NCBI GenBank assembly: GCA_019694975.1
Contig: JAIBAY010000001.1
Span: 378,732 to 442,731, forward strand
Origin: Chitinophagales bacterium
GTDB lineage: Bacteria; Bacteroidota; Bacteroidia; Chitinophagales; UBA10324
DNA length: 64,000 nucleotides
Direction of reading: 5' to 3'
The stretch's first letter is position 1. Every line of letters starts with the position of its first letter. This document shows, piece after piece, positions 18,021-27,490 of the stretch. The translations under genes and the position numbers were made by a program. Below the pieces are notes generated by a model, which had not been told where the DNA came from, did not search any database, and was given only the letters and a program-made list of their open reading frames with translations.

Positions 18021-18477
18021 TAAATGAAAAGCAACGCAGCATTTGAAAGTGATATGACAAAAGTGCCGGTTCATTGTTCGGAAAACAGTTTCGCGGATAA
18101 TGCAACATTACCTCTCCTCATCAACCTTTGCGGGAAAAATCGCCAGCTTAGTCAAAGTGCAAACCATTGTACCATATCTCTTAAGCAAGGTAATTTCTTG
18201 CCGTCCGGCCATGATATTTCAGGCATATTTGCCAACCAATATTACCGATTCAGGCAAGCTATTTTTTCATTCCCGCTCATGGTGCATTTCATCATCTCAA
18301 AGATTAGACTATCTTTGCGCGCATTATAGAGATGGACTTTGTCCTGACGACTAAAAAGATTTCAGATCTTCTCGCAGTTTACTTTCTCCCTCTCCTCCAT
18401 TCGCAGCAAAGCATAATTGCTCACGGGCAAGGATGAATGGCTTTGCGCATTCACGATTAAAAGATTAACACATTAAC
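18021..18477. other. 457-bp gene-free stretch with a candidate 5' leader
   Basis: No supportable gene. A 101-codon frame at 18024-18329 has no family features. The right part holds a -7 box at 18310-18317 that would give the helicase gene a leader of about 155 nt. Confidence 0.5.
18310..18317 (+). promoter_or_regulatory. Candidate -7 promoter box TATCTTTG
   Basis: Exact TAnnTTTG match 160 bp upstream of the DEAD-box helicase ATG at 18478. Confidence 0.4.
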
Positions 18478-19698
18478 ATGTCATTTGAAGCATTGAATCT
18501 TTCCGCGCCTATCTTATCGGCGTTGAAATCAAAAGGGTATGTACAACCCACTCTTGTACAGAAACAAGCTATACCGGTTATCATGGAAGGCCGCGATATT
18601 TTCGGCAGCGCACAAACCGGATCCGGGAAAACTGCAGCTTTCGCATTGCCATTGCTGCAATTGATGAGTACAAAACCAGTCACACATCGCGGCGTACGCA
18701 CCCTCGTTTTGGCTCCTACGAGGGAACTTGCATTGCAGATCGCGGACAGTTTCCGCGACTATGGCAAGCACCTCGGGTTAAAACATGTTACCATCTTCGG
18801 CGGCGTGTCGCAACATGCGCAAACCACTGCATTGCGCAATGGCGTTTCCATTATTGTAGCTACACCAGGCAGGTTGCTTGACCTCATGGACCAGGGATTT
18901 GTTAAACTGAACGATGTGGAATTCCTGGTGCTGGATGAAGCAGATAAAATGTTTGATATGGGTTTCATAAAAGACATTAAAAAGATCATCGCAAAAGTGC
19001 CGGCTCAACGGCAGACCTTGTTTTTCTCGGCTACCCTGCCGTCTGAAATCAAACAACTGGCTGCTGCCATACTGCGTCAGCCAGTTACAGTGGAAGTGAT
19101 ACCTGCAGCAGGTGCAGCCGTCCAGGTGGAACAGAAACTTTATTACGTAGATAAAATCAATAAAACCGCGCTGCTCTGTGATTTGCTGAAAGAAGAAAAA
19201 ATTCACCAGGCACTGGTCTTCACGCGCACGAAGCATGGAGCAGACAAACTGGTAAAGGCTTTGGGCCGCAATGGAATAAAAGCAGCAGCCATTCATGGCA
19301 ATAAAGCGCAAAATGCCCGTCAGCGTGCACTGGACGATTTTAAAACCAAACGGATATCCATCCTGGTGGCAACAGATGTGGCTTCGCGTGGCATTGATGT
19401 GAAAGAATTGCCTTATGTATTCAACTATGACCTGCCGGACCAGGCTGATTCATATACACACCGGATAGGTCGTACCGGCCGTGCAGGTGCAAGCGGGTTT
19501 GCCTTCTCATTCTGCAGCGCAGATGAACGCATGCTGTTGAAAGATGTGCAGAAAGCAACAGGCAAGCAAATTCCCGTAGCGGAACATGCTTACAAGATGC
19601 AGGTGAATGAAACTGCTCCGCGACCGGTTGCCGCTCAAGGCCAACCACATCATCAGGCACGTTCCTTTAACAGGCGCAGGAGATTTTCGAAACAATAG
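18478..19698 (+). CDS. DEAD-box RNA helicase, RhlE-like
   Basis: The 406-residue protein has the full set of helicase motifs: Q motif around YVQPTLVQKQ (21-30), Walker A AQTGSGKT (45-52), PTRELA, DEAD (153-156), SAT (184-186), the Ia/IV/V blocks and HRIGRTGRAG (from H328). A short basic tail after residue 375 (SFNRRRRFSKQ) fits RNA binding. RhlE-type helicases act in ribosome assembly and RNA decay, often in the cold. It is monocistronic and followed by a strong terminator. Confidence 0.95.
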   Translation: MSFEALNLSAPILSALKSKGYVQPTLVQKQAIPVIMEGRDIFGSAQTGSGKTAAFALPLLQLMSTKPVTHRGVRTLVLAPTRELALQIADSFRDYGKHLGLKHVTIFGGVSQHAQTTALRNGVSIIVATPGRLLDLMDQGFVKLNDVEFLVLDEADKMFDMGFIKDIKKIIAKVPAQRQTLFFSATLPSEIKQLAAAILRQPVTVEVIPAAGAAVQVEQKLYYVDKINKTALLCDLLKEEKIHQALVFTRTKHGADKLVKALGRNGIKAAAIHGNKAQNARQRALDDFKTKRISILVATDVASRGIDVKELPYVFNYDLPDQADSYTHRIGRTGRAGASGFAFSFCSADERMLLKDVQKATGKQIPVAEHAYKMQVNETAPRPVAAQGQPHHQARSFNRRRRFSKQ

Positions 19699-19718
19699 TA
19701 TTGTTATAGCGTACACTG

Positions 19719-19755
19719 AACCGCCATACAGGATAATCTGTGTGGCGGTTTTTTA
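19719..19755 (+). terminator. Rho-independent terminator of the helicase gene
   Basis: AACCGCCATACAG (19719-19731) pairs with CTGTGTGGCGGTT (19738-19750) through a 13-bp stem with one G-T pair and a 6-nt loop, followed by a run of T to 19754. It lies 20 bp after the helicase stop. Confidence 0.85.
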
Positions 19756-19785
19756 TAAACCGGAACAATACGGGACACCGTCGTA

Positions 19786-20280
19786 TCAAGCTCCATAATG
19801 TTTTTTCAATCCTTCCACTACTTCCGCTACAGCAGGGCATATCATGGTATTGTGATAGGTAATGCTTAATTTTTGTATGATTTTTCTTTGCTGCGTATGC
19901 GGATAGTCGCGGCAGGCTGCCGGCCGATCTTCATAAACAGAACAATACTTATCAGTTCCCAAGAAAGGGCAGGGCATCTTCTTAAATACATAATCATGGT
20001 CTTCATCAATGCGGAGGTATGCCAGCGTAAAATCTGCAGGCCGCATATTGAAATGCGCTGCCAATCTTTCAATGTCCTTGCGCAACAACAACGGACCTGT
20101 GGTGGCGCAACAGTTGGCACACTTGAGGCAATCAATGTGTTCAAAGGCGGCATCGTGGAGCTGATTGGTCACTAAATCAAGGTCAGCAGGTTTCATCTTT
20201 TTCAACCGGTCGAGGAATTTTTTATTTTCCTTCCGCCTGCCCATTGCATTTTCCAGTTGCTTACTATACGCTGCTTCCAT
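19786..20280 (-). CDS. YkgJ-type cysteine-cluster protein
   Basis: A 164-residue protein with the CxxxCxxCC-type cluster CLKCANCCAT (about 55-64) and the second cluster CPFL...CSVYEDRPAACRDYP (about 106-128), the zinc/iron-chelating pattern of the YkgJ (CxxCxxCC) family. The conserved YxxRPxxCRxYP block is intact. Biochemical role is unsettled; a metal cofactor is expected. It is encoded convergent to the helicase gene. Confidence 0.88.
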   Translation of the reverse strand: MEAAYSKQLENAMGRRKENKKFLDRLKKMKPADLDLVTNQLHDAAFEHIDCLKCANCCATTGPLLLRKDIERLAAHFNMRPADFTLAYLRIDEDHDYVFKKMPCPFLGTDKYCSVYEDRPAACRDYPHTQQRKIIQKLSITYHNTMICPAVAEVVEGLKKHYGA

Positions 20281-20423
20281 CGCATCTGTGGTTTTGAAGA
20301 AAATTTGTTACCGGTGAATAAAATGAATATAGTGTGATTTAAGCAGCAACTGTCCTAATCATATTGCAAGAGCACATGTTTTTTCCGGTTGAACAATCCA
20401 TACTATTCATCAGATTATTTCGG

Positions 20424-22103
20424 TCACTGAGCTGCTTCCTTTTTTCTTTTAAACACATAAACCTGCCGGTCTGAAGTTCCTTTAAAGTTTGCAATCTGTT
20501 CATTCCAGTAAAAGGTGCCTGCACGCAGATCATTCGGAATTTCCATAATCCCTACAGGATCATAGTATTGGTCGGAATAAGTTCTGATCCAGTCAAAAAT
20601 TTCCTGTGGCGATTCGTCACGCATCAGCCATGACTGCGGAATCCGGCAAAACACCATCCATTGCGGCTGCCCATTTTCAATCTCAGCTATCATCTCCTTT
20701 TGCATCTGCACATTGTAGGCTTGCTCTTCCATAAGACTGTATGTGTAAATGTATCCGGTAGCAGAGAGCCGGTCGGCATAAAACAGTATTTCCGGTTCTG
20801 ATCCGAGGATGGCAATCTTTTCCTCCGGCGCTGATTGGCTTTTAATATAACGTGCCATGGTTAATGCCTCCGGAAACGGGTTTCCGCCATATAAGCTTCT
20901 TGATACCGTAAACATATTTTGCTGAAACAGGTATGGAAATAACTGTACGATGCCGGCAAGGCAAGCTGCAAGAAAAATCAGTGAAGCTATCGTACGGCCA
21001 TACTTAAGCTGATACCGCTCTGTAAGCAGTGTACTCAAAAATGCGATGGCGATTCCTGCAAGGAGCGAAAAAGCAGGAATAAACAATACAAAATAATGCT
21101 GGCGGAAATACAATCCGGGAAACACGGCAAGTACCGAAACAATCGTGAGCGCCGTAACAAATGCACGTGTGGCGGATGGAAATTTTGCTGTCCATAATAC
21201 CAACAAGCCAACCGGAGCAAGCAGCCATAGAAAAATGAAATCATGCTGTAATCCATCGAGGTTTACTTGCAGGTTGGCCCATCCCCTGCTCCAGCTTTCC
21301 ACACTTGCGTACTGACTTCCATACTCCATCGTCCAAAACCAGAAACGGCTGAAGGTGCCGGCTGCGGACATCCACAAAAACAATCCGGCAACAGGCAATA
21401 CAACTCCGGCTGCCCAGACCATGCCTGAAAAGAACCATTGTGTGATGCTTGTTCTCTTAATGATTAGCTGATCATATAAAAAAACCATTCCGGCAAACAG
21501 GACAAAGAATACACCTGATTGCTTCATGAGAATACCCAGGCCGAATAAAAGACCAGAGAGAAATAAGTTAATGCGCCGTTGATTCTTTAAAGCTGCAAGC
21601 AAAAGACCTGTGCCGCCTGCTGCAAAAAAAACCACAAAATGTGTGGCATGTGCTGCACTACCCAAAACGGCAGGACTGATTGTGATCAAGCCATAGGTGG
21701 CTGCTGTTACTATGGCCACAAGGTTACCGAGGTATTTTCGCACAATGACGAACAGCAAGATAATCGTCATTGCATTCATGATGAGAAATCCGGCATGTAT
21801 CCCTTGCTGTGTTTCTCCAAAAAGCATCATGAAGAGCGCATACATTAACGAAGTGCCCGGGAATTTCATGTTATAGGCATTCTCAAACGGAGCAAAACCT
21901 TTCAACAAAAGCTGCCCGATAAAAGCGTATTCACCTTCATCACGCTCCAGAGATAATCCAAGCAACCGCAACCTGACAACGGCAACGAATAACAAGACCA
22001 CAACAAGCAGCCACCAAAAGATGGCATTACTGCCCGATTCATACTTGACAGGTTGCCGGGCTTCCTTTAAATGTATCACCGGTTGCTGTTTATTTCTGGC
22101 CAT
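20424..22103 (-). CDS. GT39-family membrane glycosyltransferase
   Basis: A 559-residue inner-membrane protein with an N-terminal helix (about 28-47), the lipid-sugar catalytic motif LERDEGEYAFIGQLLLKG (Asp-Glu pair near 55-56) and at least ten further hydrophobic segments, then a soluble C-terminal domain from about 400 with LGSEPEILFYADRL. This is the ArnT/PMT-like (PMT_2) layout: transfer of a polyprenyl-phosphate sugar to a periplasmic acceptor. Donor and acceptor are unknown. It is single and not in an LPS cluster. Confidence 0.85.
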   Translation of the reverse strand: MARNKQQPVIHLKEARQPVKYESGSNAIFWWLLVVVLLFVAVVRLRLLGLSLERDEGEYAFIGQLLLKGFAPFENAYNMKFPGTSLMYALFMMLFGETQQGIHAGFLIMNAMTIILLFVIVRKYLGNLVAIVTAATYGLITISPAVLGSAAHATHFVVFFAAGGTGLLLAALKNQRRINLFLSGLLFGLGILMKQSGVFFVLFAGMVFLYDQLIIKRTSITQWFFSGMVWAAGVVLPVAGLFLWMSAAGTFSRFWFWTMEYGSQYASVESWSRGWANLQVNLDGLQHDFIFLWLLAPVGLLVLWTAKFPSATRAFVTALTIVSVLAVFPGLYFRQHYFVLFIPAFSLLAGIAIAFLSTLLTERYQLKYGRTIASLIFLAACLAGIVQLFPYLFQQNMFTVSRSLYGGNPFPEALTMARYIKSQSAPEEKIAILGSEPEILFYADRLSATGYIYTYSLMEEQAYNVQMQKEMIAEIENGQPQWMVFCRIPQSWLMRDESPQEIFDWIRTYSDQYYDPVGIMEIPNDLRAGTFYWNEQIANFKGTSDRQVYVFKRKKEAAQ

Positions 22104-22234
22104 GTATAAAGATTGAAAACGACGAAGTTAGTACAGTTAACTTCCAAAAAAATAAGATGCCCGGCAATTCATGGCAGTTGCGGCAATATATTCAGCATGA
22201 CTAAATTATGTTGAACAGATCGGAAGTTCTTCCG

Positions 22235-22696
22235 TTACAGTTTCCCATCAAATATTTTATCCAGCAACCTGTTGAGCTGCTTCACTTCCTTCTCCGTAAG
22301 ATTGTACAGAACGCTTTCGATTTCATGATCGCGCTTTTTTATCTTTTCCAGCAACTCCATTCCTTTTCGTGTAATCGTGATGTCCACATGGCGCCGGTCA
22401 TCTTTATTGAGTCTTCGTTCCACCAGGTTCATTTTCCGCAACCGCTCCACGATGCGCGACACATCACTGTTCTTGTCGATCATCTTTTCTTTCAGCAGGT
22501 TGAGGTTGGCAGGCTGAGGATGCCGGATTTTTAAAATGCGCAGCGCATAAAACTGCTGCCAGGTTATGCCGAAGTGGCCAAGGTGCTGCTGGTAATAGTA
22601 TTCCATCCAGCGGCAGGTAAAAAAGATGCTGGCAATCGCCTTCTGGTATTCATTCCGGTAGGTGGTATTCCCCAGCGCTTTTTCAATATTGGCCAT
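22235..22696 (-). CDS. MarR-family transcriptional regulator
   Basis: The 153-residue protein has a winged-helix DNA-binding core: ITWQQFYALRIL, NLLKEKMIDKNSDVSRIVERLRKMNLVERRLNKDDRRHVDITITRKGMELL (about 67-118), with the recognition helix SDVSRIVERL and the wing DDRRHVDITIT. It is divergent from the FadN-like gene and, in Bacteroidota, MarR genes in this position accompany fatty-acid beta-oxidation operons. It probably represses both itself and the fad genes and responds to an acyl-CoA-type ligand; the last point is inference. Confidence 0.9.
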   Translation of the reverse strand: MANIEKALGNTTYRNEYQKAIASIFFTCRWMEYYYQQHLGHFGITWQQFYALRILKIRHPQPANLNLLKEKMIDKNSDVSRIVERLRKMNLVERRLNKDDRRHVDITITRKGMELLEKIKKRDHEIESVLYNLTEKEVKQLNRLLDKIFDGKL

Positions 22697-22716
22697 GCCT
22701 GTTGCAGCTTTGGAGG

Positions 22717-22724
22717 CAAATATA
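22717..22724 (-). promoter_or_regulatory. Candidate -7 promoter box for marR
   Basis: The minus strand reads TATATTTG, an exact TAnnTTTG match 20 bp upstream of the marR ATG. The palindrome at 22724-22735 directly abuts it on the upstream side. Confidence 0.5.
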
Positions 22725-22735
22725 TGTGATCACAT
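22724..22735. promoter_or_regulatory. Palindrome ATGTGATCACAT, candidate MarR operator
   Basis: A perfect 12-bp palindrome lies in the divergent gap, next to the marR -7 box and upstream of the fad -7 box. A second 10-bp palindrome, TGTTTAAACA, follows at 22740-22749, with centres 15 bp apart. The position is right for control of both promoters. Confidence 0.5.
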
Positions 22736-22757
22736 TAAATGTTTAAACAAATAATTT

Positions 22758-22765
22758 TATTTTTG
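22758..22765 (+). promoter_or_regulatory. Candidate -7 promoter box for the fad genes
   Basis: TATTTTTG matches TAnnTTTG exactly, giving a leader of roughly 80-105 nt before the two possible GTG starts of the FadN-like gene. Confidence 0.45.
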
Positions 22766-22874
22766 TTTCGCAAATGAACAACTATGTAATAACTTCGCCG
22801 CGCCTGCAGGTACCGTTTTACAACGGTATACAGCGGGGCATGGGGTGCCTTATTTATTCAAAAAAATATTCAAA

Positions 22875-25277
22875 GTGAGCCAACGTAAAATCAGGAAAGT
22901 CGCGATACTGGGATCAGGCGTAATGGGCAGCCGGATTGCCTGTCATTTCGCCAACATCGGCGTACAGGTGCTGCTGCTCGATATTGCACCTAAAGAACTC
23001 ACCGCTGAAGAACAGGTAAAAGGACTGACCCTGGAGCACTCCGTTGTAAAAAACAGGATCGTGCACAGCGCATTGCAGGCTACCCTCAAATCCAAACCGG
23101 CTCCTTTGTATTCCGCTTCCGCTGTGAAGCTGATCACCACCGGCAATTTTAGCGATAACATGCAGGATATTGCCGGGTGCGACTGGATCATGGAAGTGGT
23201 GGTGGAAAACCTGGCCATCAAAAAGTCTGTCTATGAACAGGTAGAAAAATTCAGAACGCCGGGAACACTTGTTTCCTCCAATACCTCCAGTATTCCGATT
23301 CACCTGATGGCAGAAGGACGCAGCGATGATTTTCAGAAAAATTTCTGCGGCACCCACTTTTTTAATCCACCCCGTTACCTCCGACTGCTGGAAATCATAC
23401 CGACACAAAATACAAGCGCGGAAGTAGTAGACTTCCTGCTGCATTTCGGTGATTTATACCTTGGTAAAGCAACGGTATTGTGCAAGGATACCCCGGCTTT
23501 CATCGCTAACCGGATTGGCGTATATGCCATCATGCACATCTTTCACCTGATGGAGCAGTTAGACATGACCGTGCAGGAAATTGATTCGCTGACAGGGCCA
23601 GCCATCGGGCGCCCGAAATCTGCCACCTTCAGGACAAGCGATGTGGTGGGGTTAGATACACTCGTGAAAGTGGCACAGTTTGTATATGATGCTTGTCCTG
23701 ATGATGAAGCAAAGGAGTTGTTCCGCATTCCTGCCTGGCTTGAACAGATGGTAAAAAATAACTGGCTGGGCGATAAAACGGGACAGGGATTTTTCAGGAA
23801 AGAAAAACAGGACGGCAAAACCGTTTATCCTTCACTCAATATCAAAACACTAACCTATGAGTTGACGCCGAAGACCAGGTTTGCCACTATTGAACAGCTG
23901 AAACAAAGCGACGACCTGCGGCAGAAAATGAAGATTGCCGTGCTGGGAAAAGATAAAGCCGGTGATTTCTACCGTCATTTTTTTTATGGACTGCTACAAT
24001 ATGTTTCCTGCCGCATTCCGGAAATAGCTGATGACATTTACAGGGTTGATGATGCCCTGAATGCGGGCTTTGGCTGGGAACTCGGACCATTTGCCACCTG
24101 GGATGCCATGGGTGTGGAAGCAACGGTGAAAGCCATGGAAGTCAGTGGCAATAAACCCGCCGCCTGGATTTACAACATGCTTGCGCAAGGCCATACTGCT
24201 TTTTACAAGACAGAAAACGGAAGCAAAAAATATTATGATCTGCGAACGGGAAGTTATAAAACCATTCCCGGAACAGATGCCTTTGTGATTTTGGAGCATT
24301 ATTCAAATAACATCATCTGGAAAAACAGCGGTGCCAGCCTTATCGATATCGGCGATGGCGTTTTGAATCTCGAATTCAAAACCAAGATGAATACAATCGG
24401 CGGTGAGGTTTTACAGGCCATCCCCAAGGCCATTGAGATGGCGGAACAGAATTTTGCCGGGCTTGTAATCGGCAACCAGGGAGAGAACTTCTCTGCGGGC
24501 GCCAATCTTGCCATGATGCTTATGCTGGCGGTTGAGCAGGACTTTGATGAACTGAGCATGGCTTGTAAAATGTTTCAGCAAACATCTATGCGTATCCGCT
24601 ATTCCTCCGTGCCGGTAGTGGTTGCACCACATCACCTCACACTTGGCGGAGGCTGCGAATTCTGCCTGCATGCCGACAGTGTGCAGGCCGCAGCCGAAAC
24701 GTATATCGGCCTTGTGGAATTCGGCGTCGGCATTATCCCTGCCGGTGCTGGCACCAAAGAAATGACGGTGCGTGCAAGCGATGCCTACCGGGAAGGAGAA
24801 ATTGAATTTCCAGAACTGCAGAAACGCTTCCTCAACATTGCAACGGCAAAAGTTGCCACAAGCGCTGCTGAAGCATTTACAATGGATATCTTCAGAACCG
24901 GAACAGATGATATCAGCATCAACGAAAAAAGAGTGATAGCAGATGCGAAGCAGAAAGTATTACAGCTGGCAAGAGAAGGTTATACCATGCCTGCTCCGCG
25001 TAATGATATCTATGTGCTCGGAAGAAGTGCATTAAGCGCATTCTATGCCGGAATAGTTGCCATGCAATATGGTAATTACGCTTCTGACCATGACAGGCTG
25101 ATAGCGGAAAAGCTGGCTTATGTGATGAGTGGTGGCGACCTTACGGCACCAGCTTATGTTAGTGAACAATACCTGCTCGACCTGGAAAGGGAAGCATTTC
25201 TCTCACTGGCCACCACAAAAAAATCAATGGAACGGATGCAGAGTATTCTGAATACAGGAAAGCCGCTGAGGAATTGA
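22875..25277 (+). CDS. 3-hydroxyacyl-CoA dehydrogenase / enoyl-CoA hydratase fusion (FadN-like)
   Basis: A bifunctional beta-oxidation enzyme of about 800 residues. The NAD-binding Rossmann motif ILGSGVMGSRIACHFA is at the N-terminus, followed by the dehydrogenase core (NTSSIPIHLMAEG, GTHFFNPPRYLRLLEIIP), a second dehydrogenase C-domain, and a C-terminal crotonase domain with LVIGNQGENFSAGANLAMM and APHHLTLGGGCEFCLHADSV. This order (dehydrogenase first) is that of FadN rather than FadB. I favour GTG 22875 because homologues begin shortly before the Rossmann motif; GTG 22845 would add ten residues. First gene of the marR-divergent set. Confidence 0.93.
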   Translation: MSQRKIRKVAILGSGVMGSRIACHFANIGVQVLLLDIAPKELTAEEQVKGLTLEHSVVKNRIVHSALQATLKSKPAPLYSASAVKLITTGNFSDNMQDIAGCDWIMEVVVENLAIKKSVYEQVEKFRTPGTLVSSNTSSIPIHLMAEGRSDDFQKNFCGTHFFNPPRYLRLLEIIPTQNTSAEVVDFLLHFGDLYLGKATVLCKDTPAFIANRIGVYAIMHIFHLMEQLDMTVQEIDSLTGPAIGRPKSATFRTSDVVGLDTLVKVAQFVYDACPDDEAKELFRIPAWLEQMVKNNWLGDKTGQGFFRKEKQDGKTVYPSLNIKTLTYELTPKTRFATIEQLKQSDDLRQKMKIAVLGKDKAGDFYRHFFYGLLQYVSCRIPEIADDIYRVDDALNAGFGWELGPFATWDAMGVEATVKAMEVSGNKPAAWIYNMLAQGHTAFYKTENGSKKYYDLRTGSYKTIPGTDAFVILEHYSNNIIWKNSGASLIDIGDGVLNLEFKTKMNTIGGEVLQAIPKAIEMAEQNFAGLVIGNQGENFSAGANLAMMLMLAVEQDFDELSMACKMFQQTSMRIRYSSVPVVVAPHHLTLGGGCEFCLHADSVQAAAETYIGLVEFGVGIIPAGAGTKEMTVRASDAYREGEIEFPELQKRFLNIATAKVATSAAEAFTMDIFRTGTDDISINEKRVIADAKQKVLQLAREGYTMPAPRNDIYVLGRSALSAFYAGIVAMQYGNYASDHDRLIAEKLAYVMSGGDLTAPAYVSEQYLLDLEREAFLSLATTKKSMERMQSILNTGKPLRN

Positions 25278-25448
25278 TTTAATGTCAGATTTAACCACCA
25301 TGAATGCGGCAGCTGAAATGGCGCAGGCGAATCGAAAAAGAATATGTGGTCATGAGCACTGCTGAAGAAATGGTAAAGAAAAACATGACTGCCTGAATAA
25401 ATACAGCGTAACCCAGGATCTACACTAACAGTTGATCAATCCATAAAA

Positions 25449-26630
25449 ATGTCAAACCAAGAAGCATACATTATTTCCGGTCTTCGCACTGCCGTTGGTA
25501 AAGCAAAAAAAGGCGGCTTCAGATTTATGCGGCCGGATGACCTTGCTGTTCAGGTAATAAAACGGTTGCTGTCAGACCTGCCGCAGCTTGATCCCGCAAG
25601 AGTAGATGACCTGATAGTGGGTAATGCTGTACCGGAAGCTGAACAGGGCTTGCAGATTGCGCGATGGATTGCCATTCAGGCTTTACCGGTAAGTGTTCCT
25701 GCCGTTACGATCAACCGGTATTGTGCCAGCGGCCTTGAGGCAATTGCCATGGCAACCGCTAAAATCAGGAGTGGCATGGCCGATTGCATCATTGCAGGCG
25801 GCACGGAATCTATGTCACTGGTGCCCACGATGGGATGGAAAACCGTTCCGAACTACAACGTTGCAAAAGAGCATGCTGAATACTTCATTGGCATGGGACT
25901 TACAGCAGAAGAAGTAGCCCGCGACTATCAAATTACACGTGAAGATGCTGACCTCTTTTCCTATCAGTCACATCAGAAAGCCGTTGCCGCCATCAGGGCC
26001 GGTAAATTCAAAGACGAAATTGTTCCTGTTACCGTGGAAGAGGTAACTGTTGAAAACGGAAAACGGAAAGTAAAGAACTGGATTGTTGATACGGATGAAG
26101 GGCCACGTGCCGATACTACGCCGGAAGCATTGGCAAAACTAAAACCCGCTTTCAAAATGGGCGGACAGGTTACAGCAGGCAATTCATCGCAGACATCAGA
26201 CGGTGCATCCTTCGTCATTGTAATGAGTGAAAAAATGATCAATGAGCTGGGATTAAAACCCATCGCACGTTTGGTAAGCTGTGCATCAGCCGGAGTCAAC
26301 CCGCGCATCATGGGTATCGGTCCGGTGGAAGCAATTCCCAAAGCATTGGTACAGGCAGGTTTGAAGTTGACCGACATTGCTGTAACAGAACTTAATGAAG
26401 CGTTTGCCACGCAATCCTTAGCCGTAATACGCGCATTGCAGATGGATCCTTCCACGGTCAATCCGAATGGCGGTGCTATTGCGCTTGGCCATCCTTTAGG
26501 TTGCAGCGGTACAAAACTGACCGTTCAGCTGATTCATGAACTGAAGCGCACCGGCAGGCAATACGGTATTGTTTCAGCCTGCGTTGGCGGCGGACAGGGA
26601 ATTGCCGGGGTGATAGAAGCAATAGCATGA
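25449..26630 (+). CDS. fadA: Acetyl-CoA acyltransferase (3-ketoacyl-CoA thiolase)
   Basis: A 393-residue thiolase completing the beta-oxidation cycle by cleaving 3-ketoacyl-CoA. The acylated Cys is in NRYCASGLEA (C92), with catalytic His in GHPLGCSG (H348) and the second Cys in SACVGGGQG (C378). Full length and no disruptions. It lies 171 bp after the FadN-like gene on the same strand; that gap contains only short frames without family features. Confidence 0.96.
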   Translation: MSNQEAYIISGLRTAVGKAKKGGFRFMRPDDLAVQVIKRLLSDLPQLDPARVDDLIVGNAVPEAEQGLQIARWIAIQALPVSVPAVTINRYCASGLEAIAMATAKIRSGMADCIIAGGTESMSLVPTMGWKTVPNYNVAKEHAEYFIGMGLTAEEVARDYQITREDADLFSYQSHQKAVAAIRAGKFKDEIVPVTVEEVTVENGKRKVKNWIVDTDEGPRADTTPEALAKLKPAFKMGGQVTAGNSSQTSDGASFVIVMSEKMINELGLKPIARLVSCASAGVNPRIMGIGPVEAIPKALVQAGLKLTDIAVTELNEAFATQSLAVIRALQMDPSTVNPNGGAIALGHPLGCSGTKLTVQLIHELKRTGRQYGIVSACVGGGQGIAGVIEAIA

Positions 26631-26697
26631 ATAAAAAAGTAAATCTTAAAGCGTAATATTTTTTTCAGGATTTTTCTAACCAAAACAGATTGTAAAA

Positions 26698-27351
26698 ATG
26701 ACCACAATGATTGAAGCTGATCAAACTCAGCAATTGAGATTCCCGATCGGAATGTTTGAATTCGGAAAGAGCTATTCGAAGGAAGACATTCAGCAAATGA
26801 CCCGCAAGATTGATGAGTTCCCGGGCAAATTAAAAAGGATCATCACCGGTTTGACGAAAGAGCAACTGGATGCAACGTACCGTGAGGATGGCTGGAACAT
26901 CAGGCAGGTGATCCATCATATTGCAGACAGCCATATGAACGCTTTCATCCGTTTCAAACTTGCACTGACGGAAGACATGCCCACCATTAAGCCTTATAAT
27001 CCGCAGGCATGGTCGGCACTCGAAGATGCTAAAAATGCAGCGCCTTCATTTTCATTCGACCTGCTGTTTAATCTTCACAAGCGCTGGGCAATTTTACTGC
27101 GATCGATGAATGACCAGGATTTTGAACGTGTGTTCTATCATCCGGAACATCAGATGAGTTATGATCTCAAGGAAATTCTCGCTTTGTATGTATGGCATGG
27201 TGAACATCACTACCATCATATCCTGAAAGCAAAAGAAAAATTGAGCGCGAACAGGGTAAAAACAAAAAAAGCTGTAGTAAAAAGTGCAGCCAAAAAGCCT
27301 GCCGTTAAAAAAGCAGACAAAGCGGAAGGGAAGAAAGAGATAAAGAAGTAA
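26698..27351 (+). CDS. DinB/YfiT-like putative metal-dependent hydrolase with basic tail
   Basis: The 217-residue protein is a four-helix DinB-superfamily member of the YfiT/BstA type: IRQVIHHIADSHMNAFIRFKLAL (His pair near 68-74) and YVWHGEHHYHHIL (His cluster near 163-169) give the three-His metal site. YfiT-like relatives include bacillithiol transferases; the thiol used here is unknown. From about residue 185 there is a Lys/Ala-rich tail (KKAVVKSAAKKPAVKK) not part of the domain and histone-H1-like in composition. It sits between fadA and the acyl-CoA dehydrogenase gene, in the same direction. Confidence 0.85.
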   Translation: MTTMIEADQTQQLRFPIGMFEFGKSYSKEDIQQMTRKIDEFPGKLKRIITGLTKEQLDATYREDGWNIRQVIHHIADSHMNAFIRFKLALTEDMPTIKPYNPQAWSALEDAKNAAPSFSFDLLFNLHKRWAILLRSMNDQDFERVFYHPEHQMSYDLKEILALYVWHGEHHYHHILKAKEKLSANRVKTKKAVVKSAAKKPAVKKADKAEGKKEIKK

Positions 27352-27490
27352 AAACAACCTTTTCGAAAATTCAATGAACGCAGCGAAACAGCGTGATTCC
27401 GTCAGCAGGTAATTGCTGCGTTCATTTTCAATTACCGTCGTCCGCGACGTTGCAGCCATTCAATCCATCAACCACCTAAAATAATTTTCC

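Noticed and set aside
18024-18329. 101-codon ORF after chrA
   Set aside because: No family features, composition unlike neighbours, and it runs over the candidate helicase promoter.
25278-25448. Possible short gene between the FadN-like gene and fadA
   Set aside because: Frames of about 15-28 codons only, without recognisable motifs.
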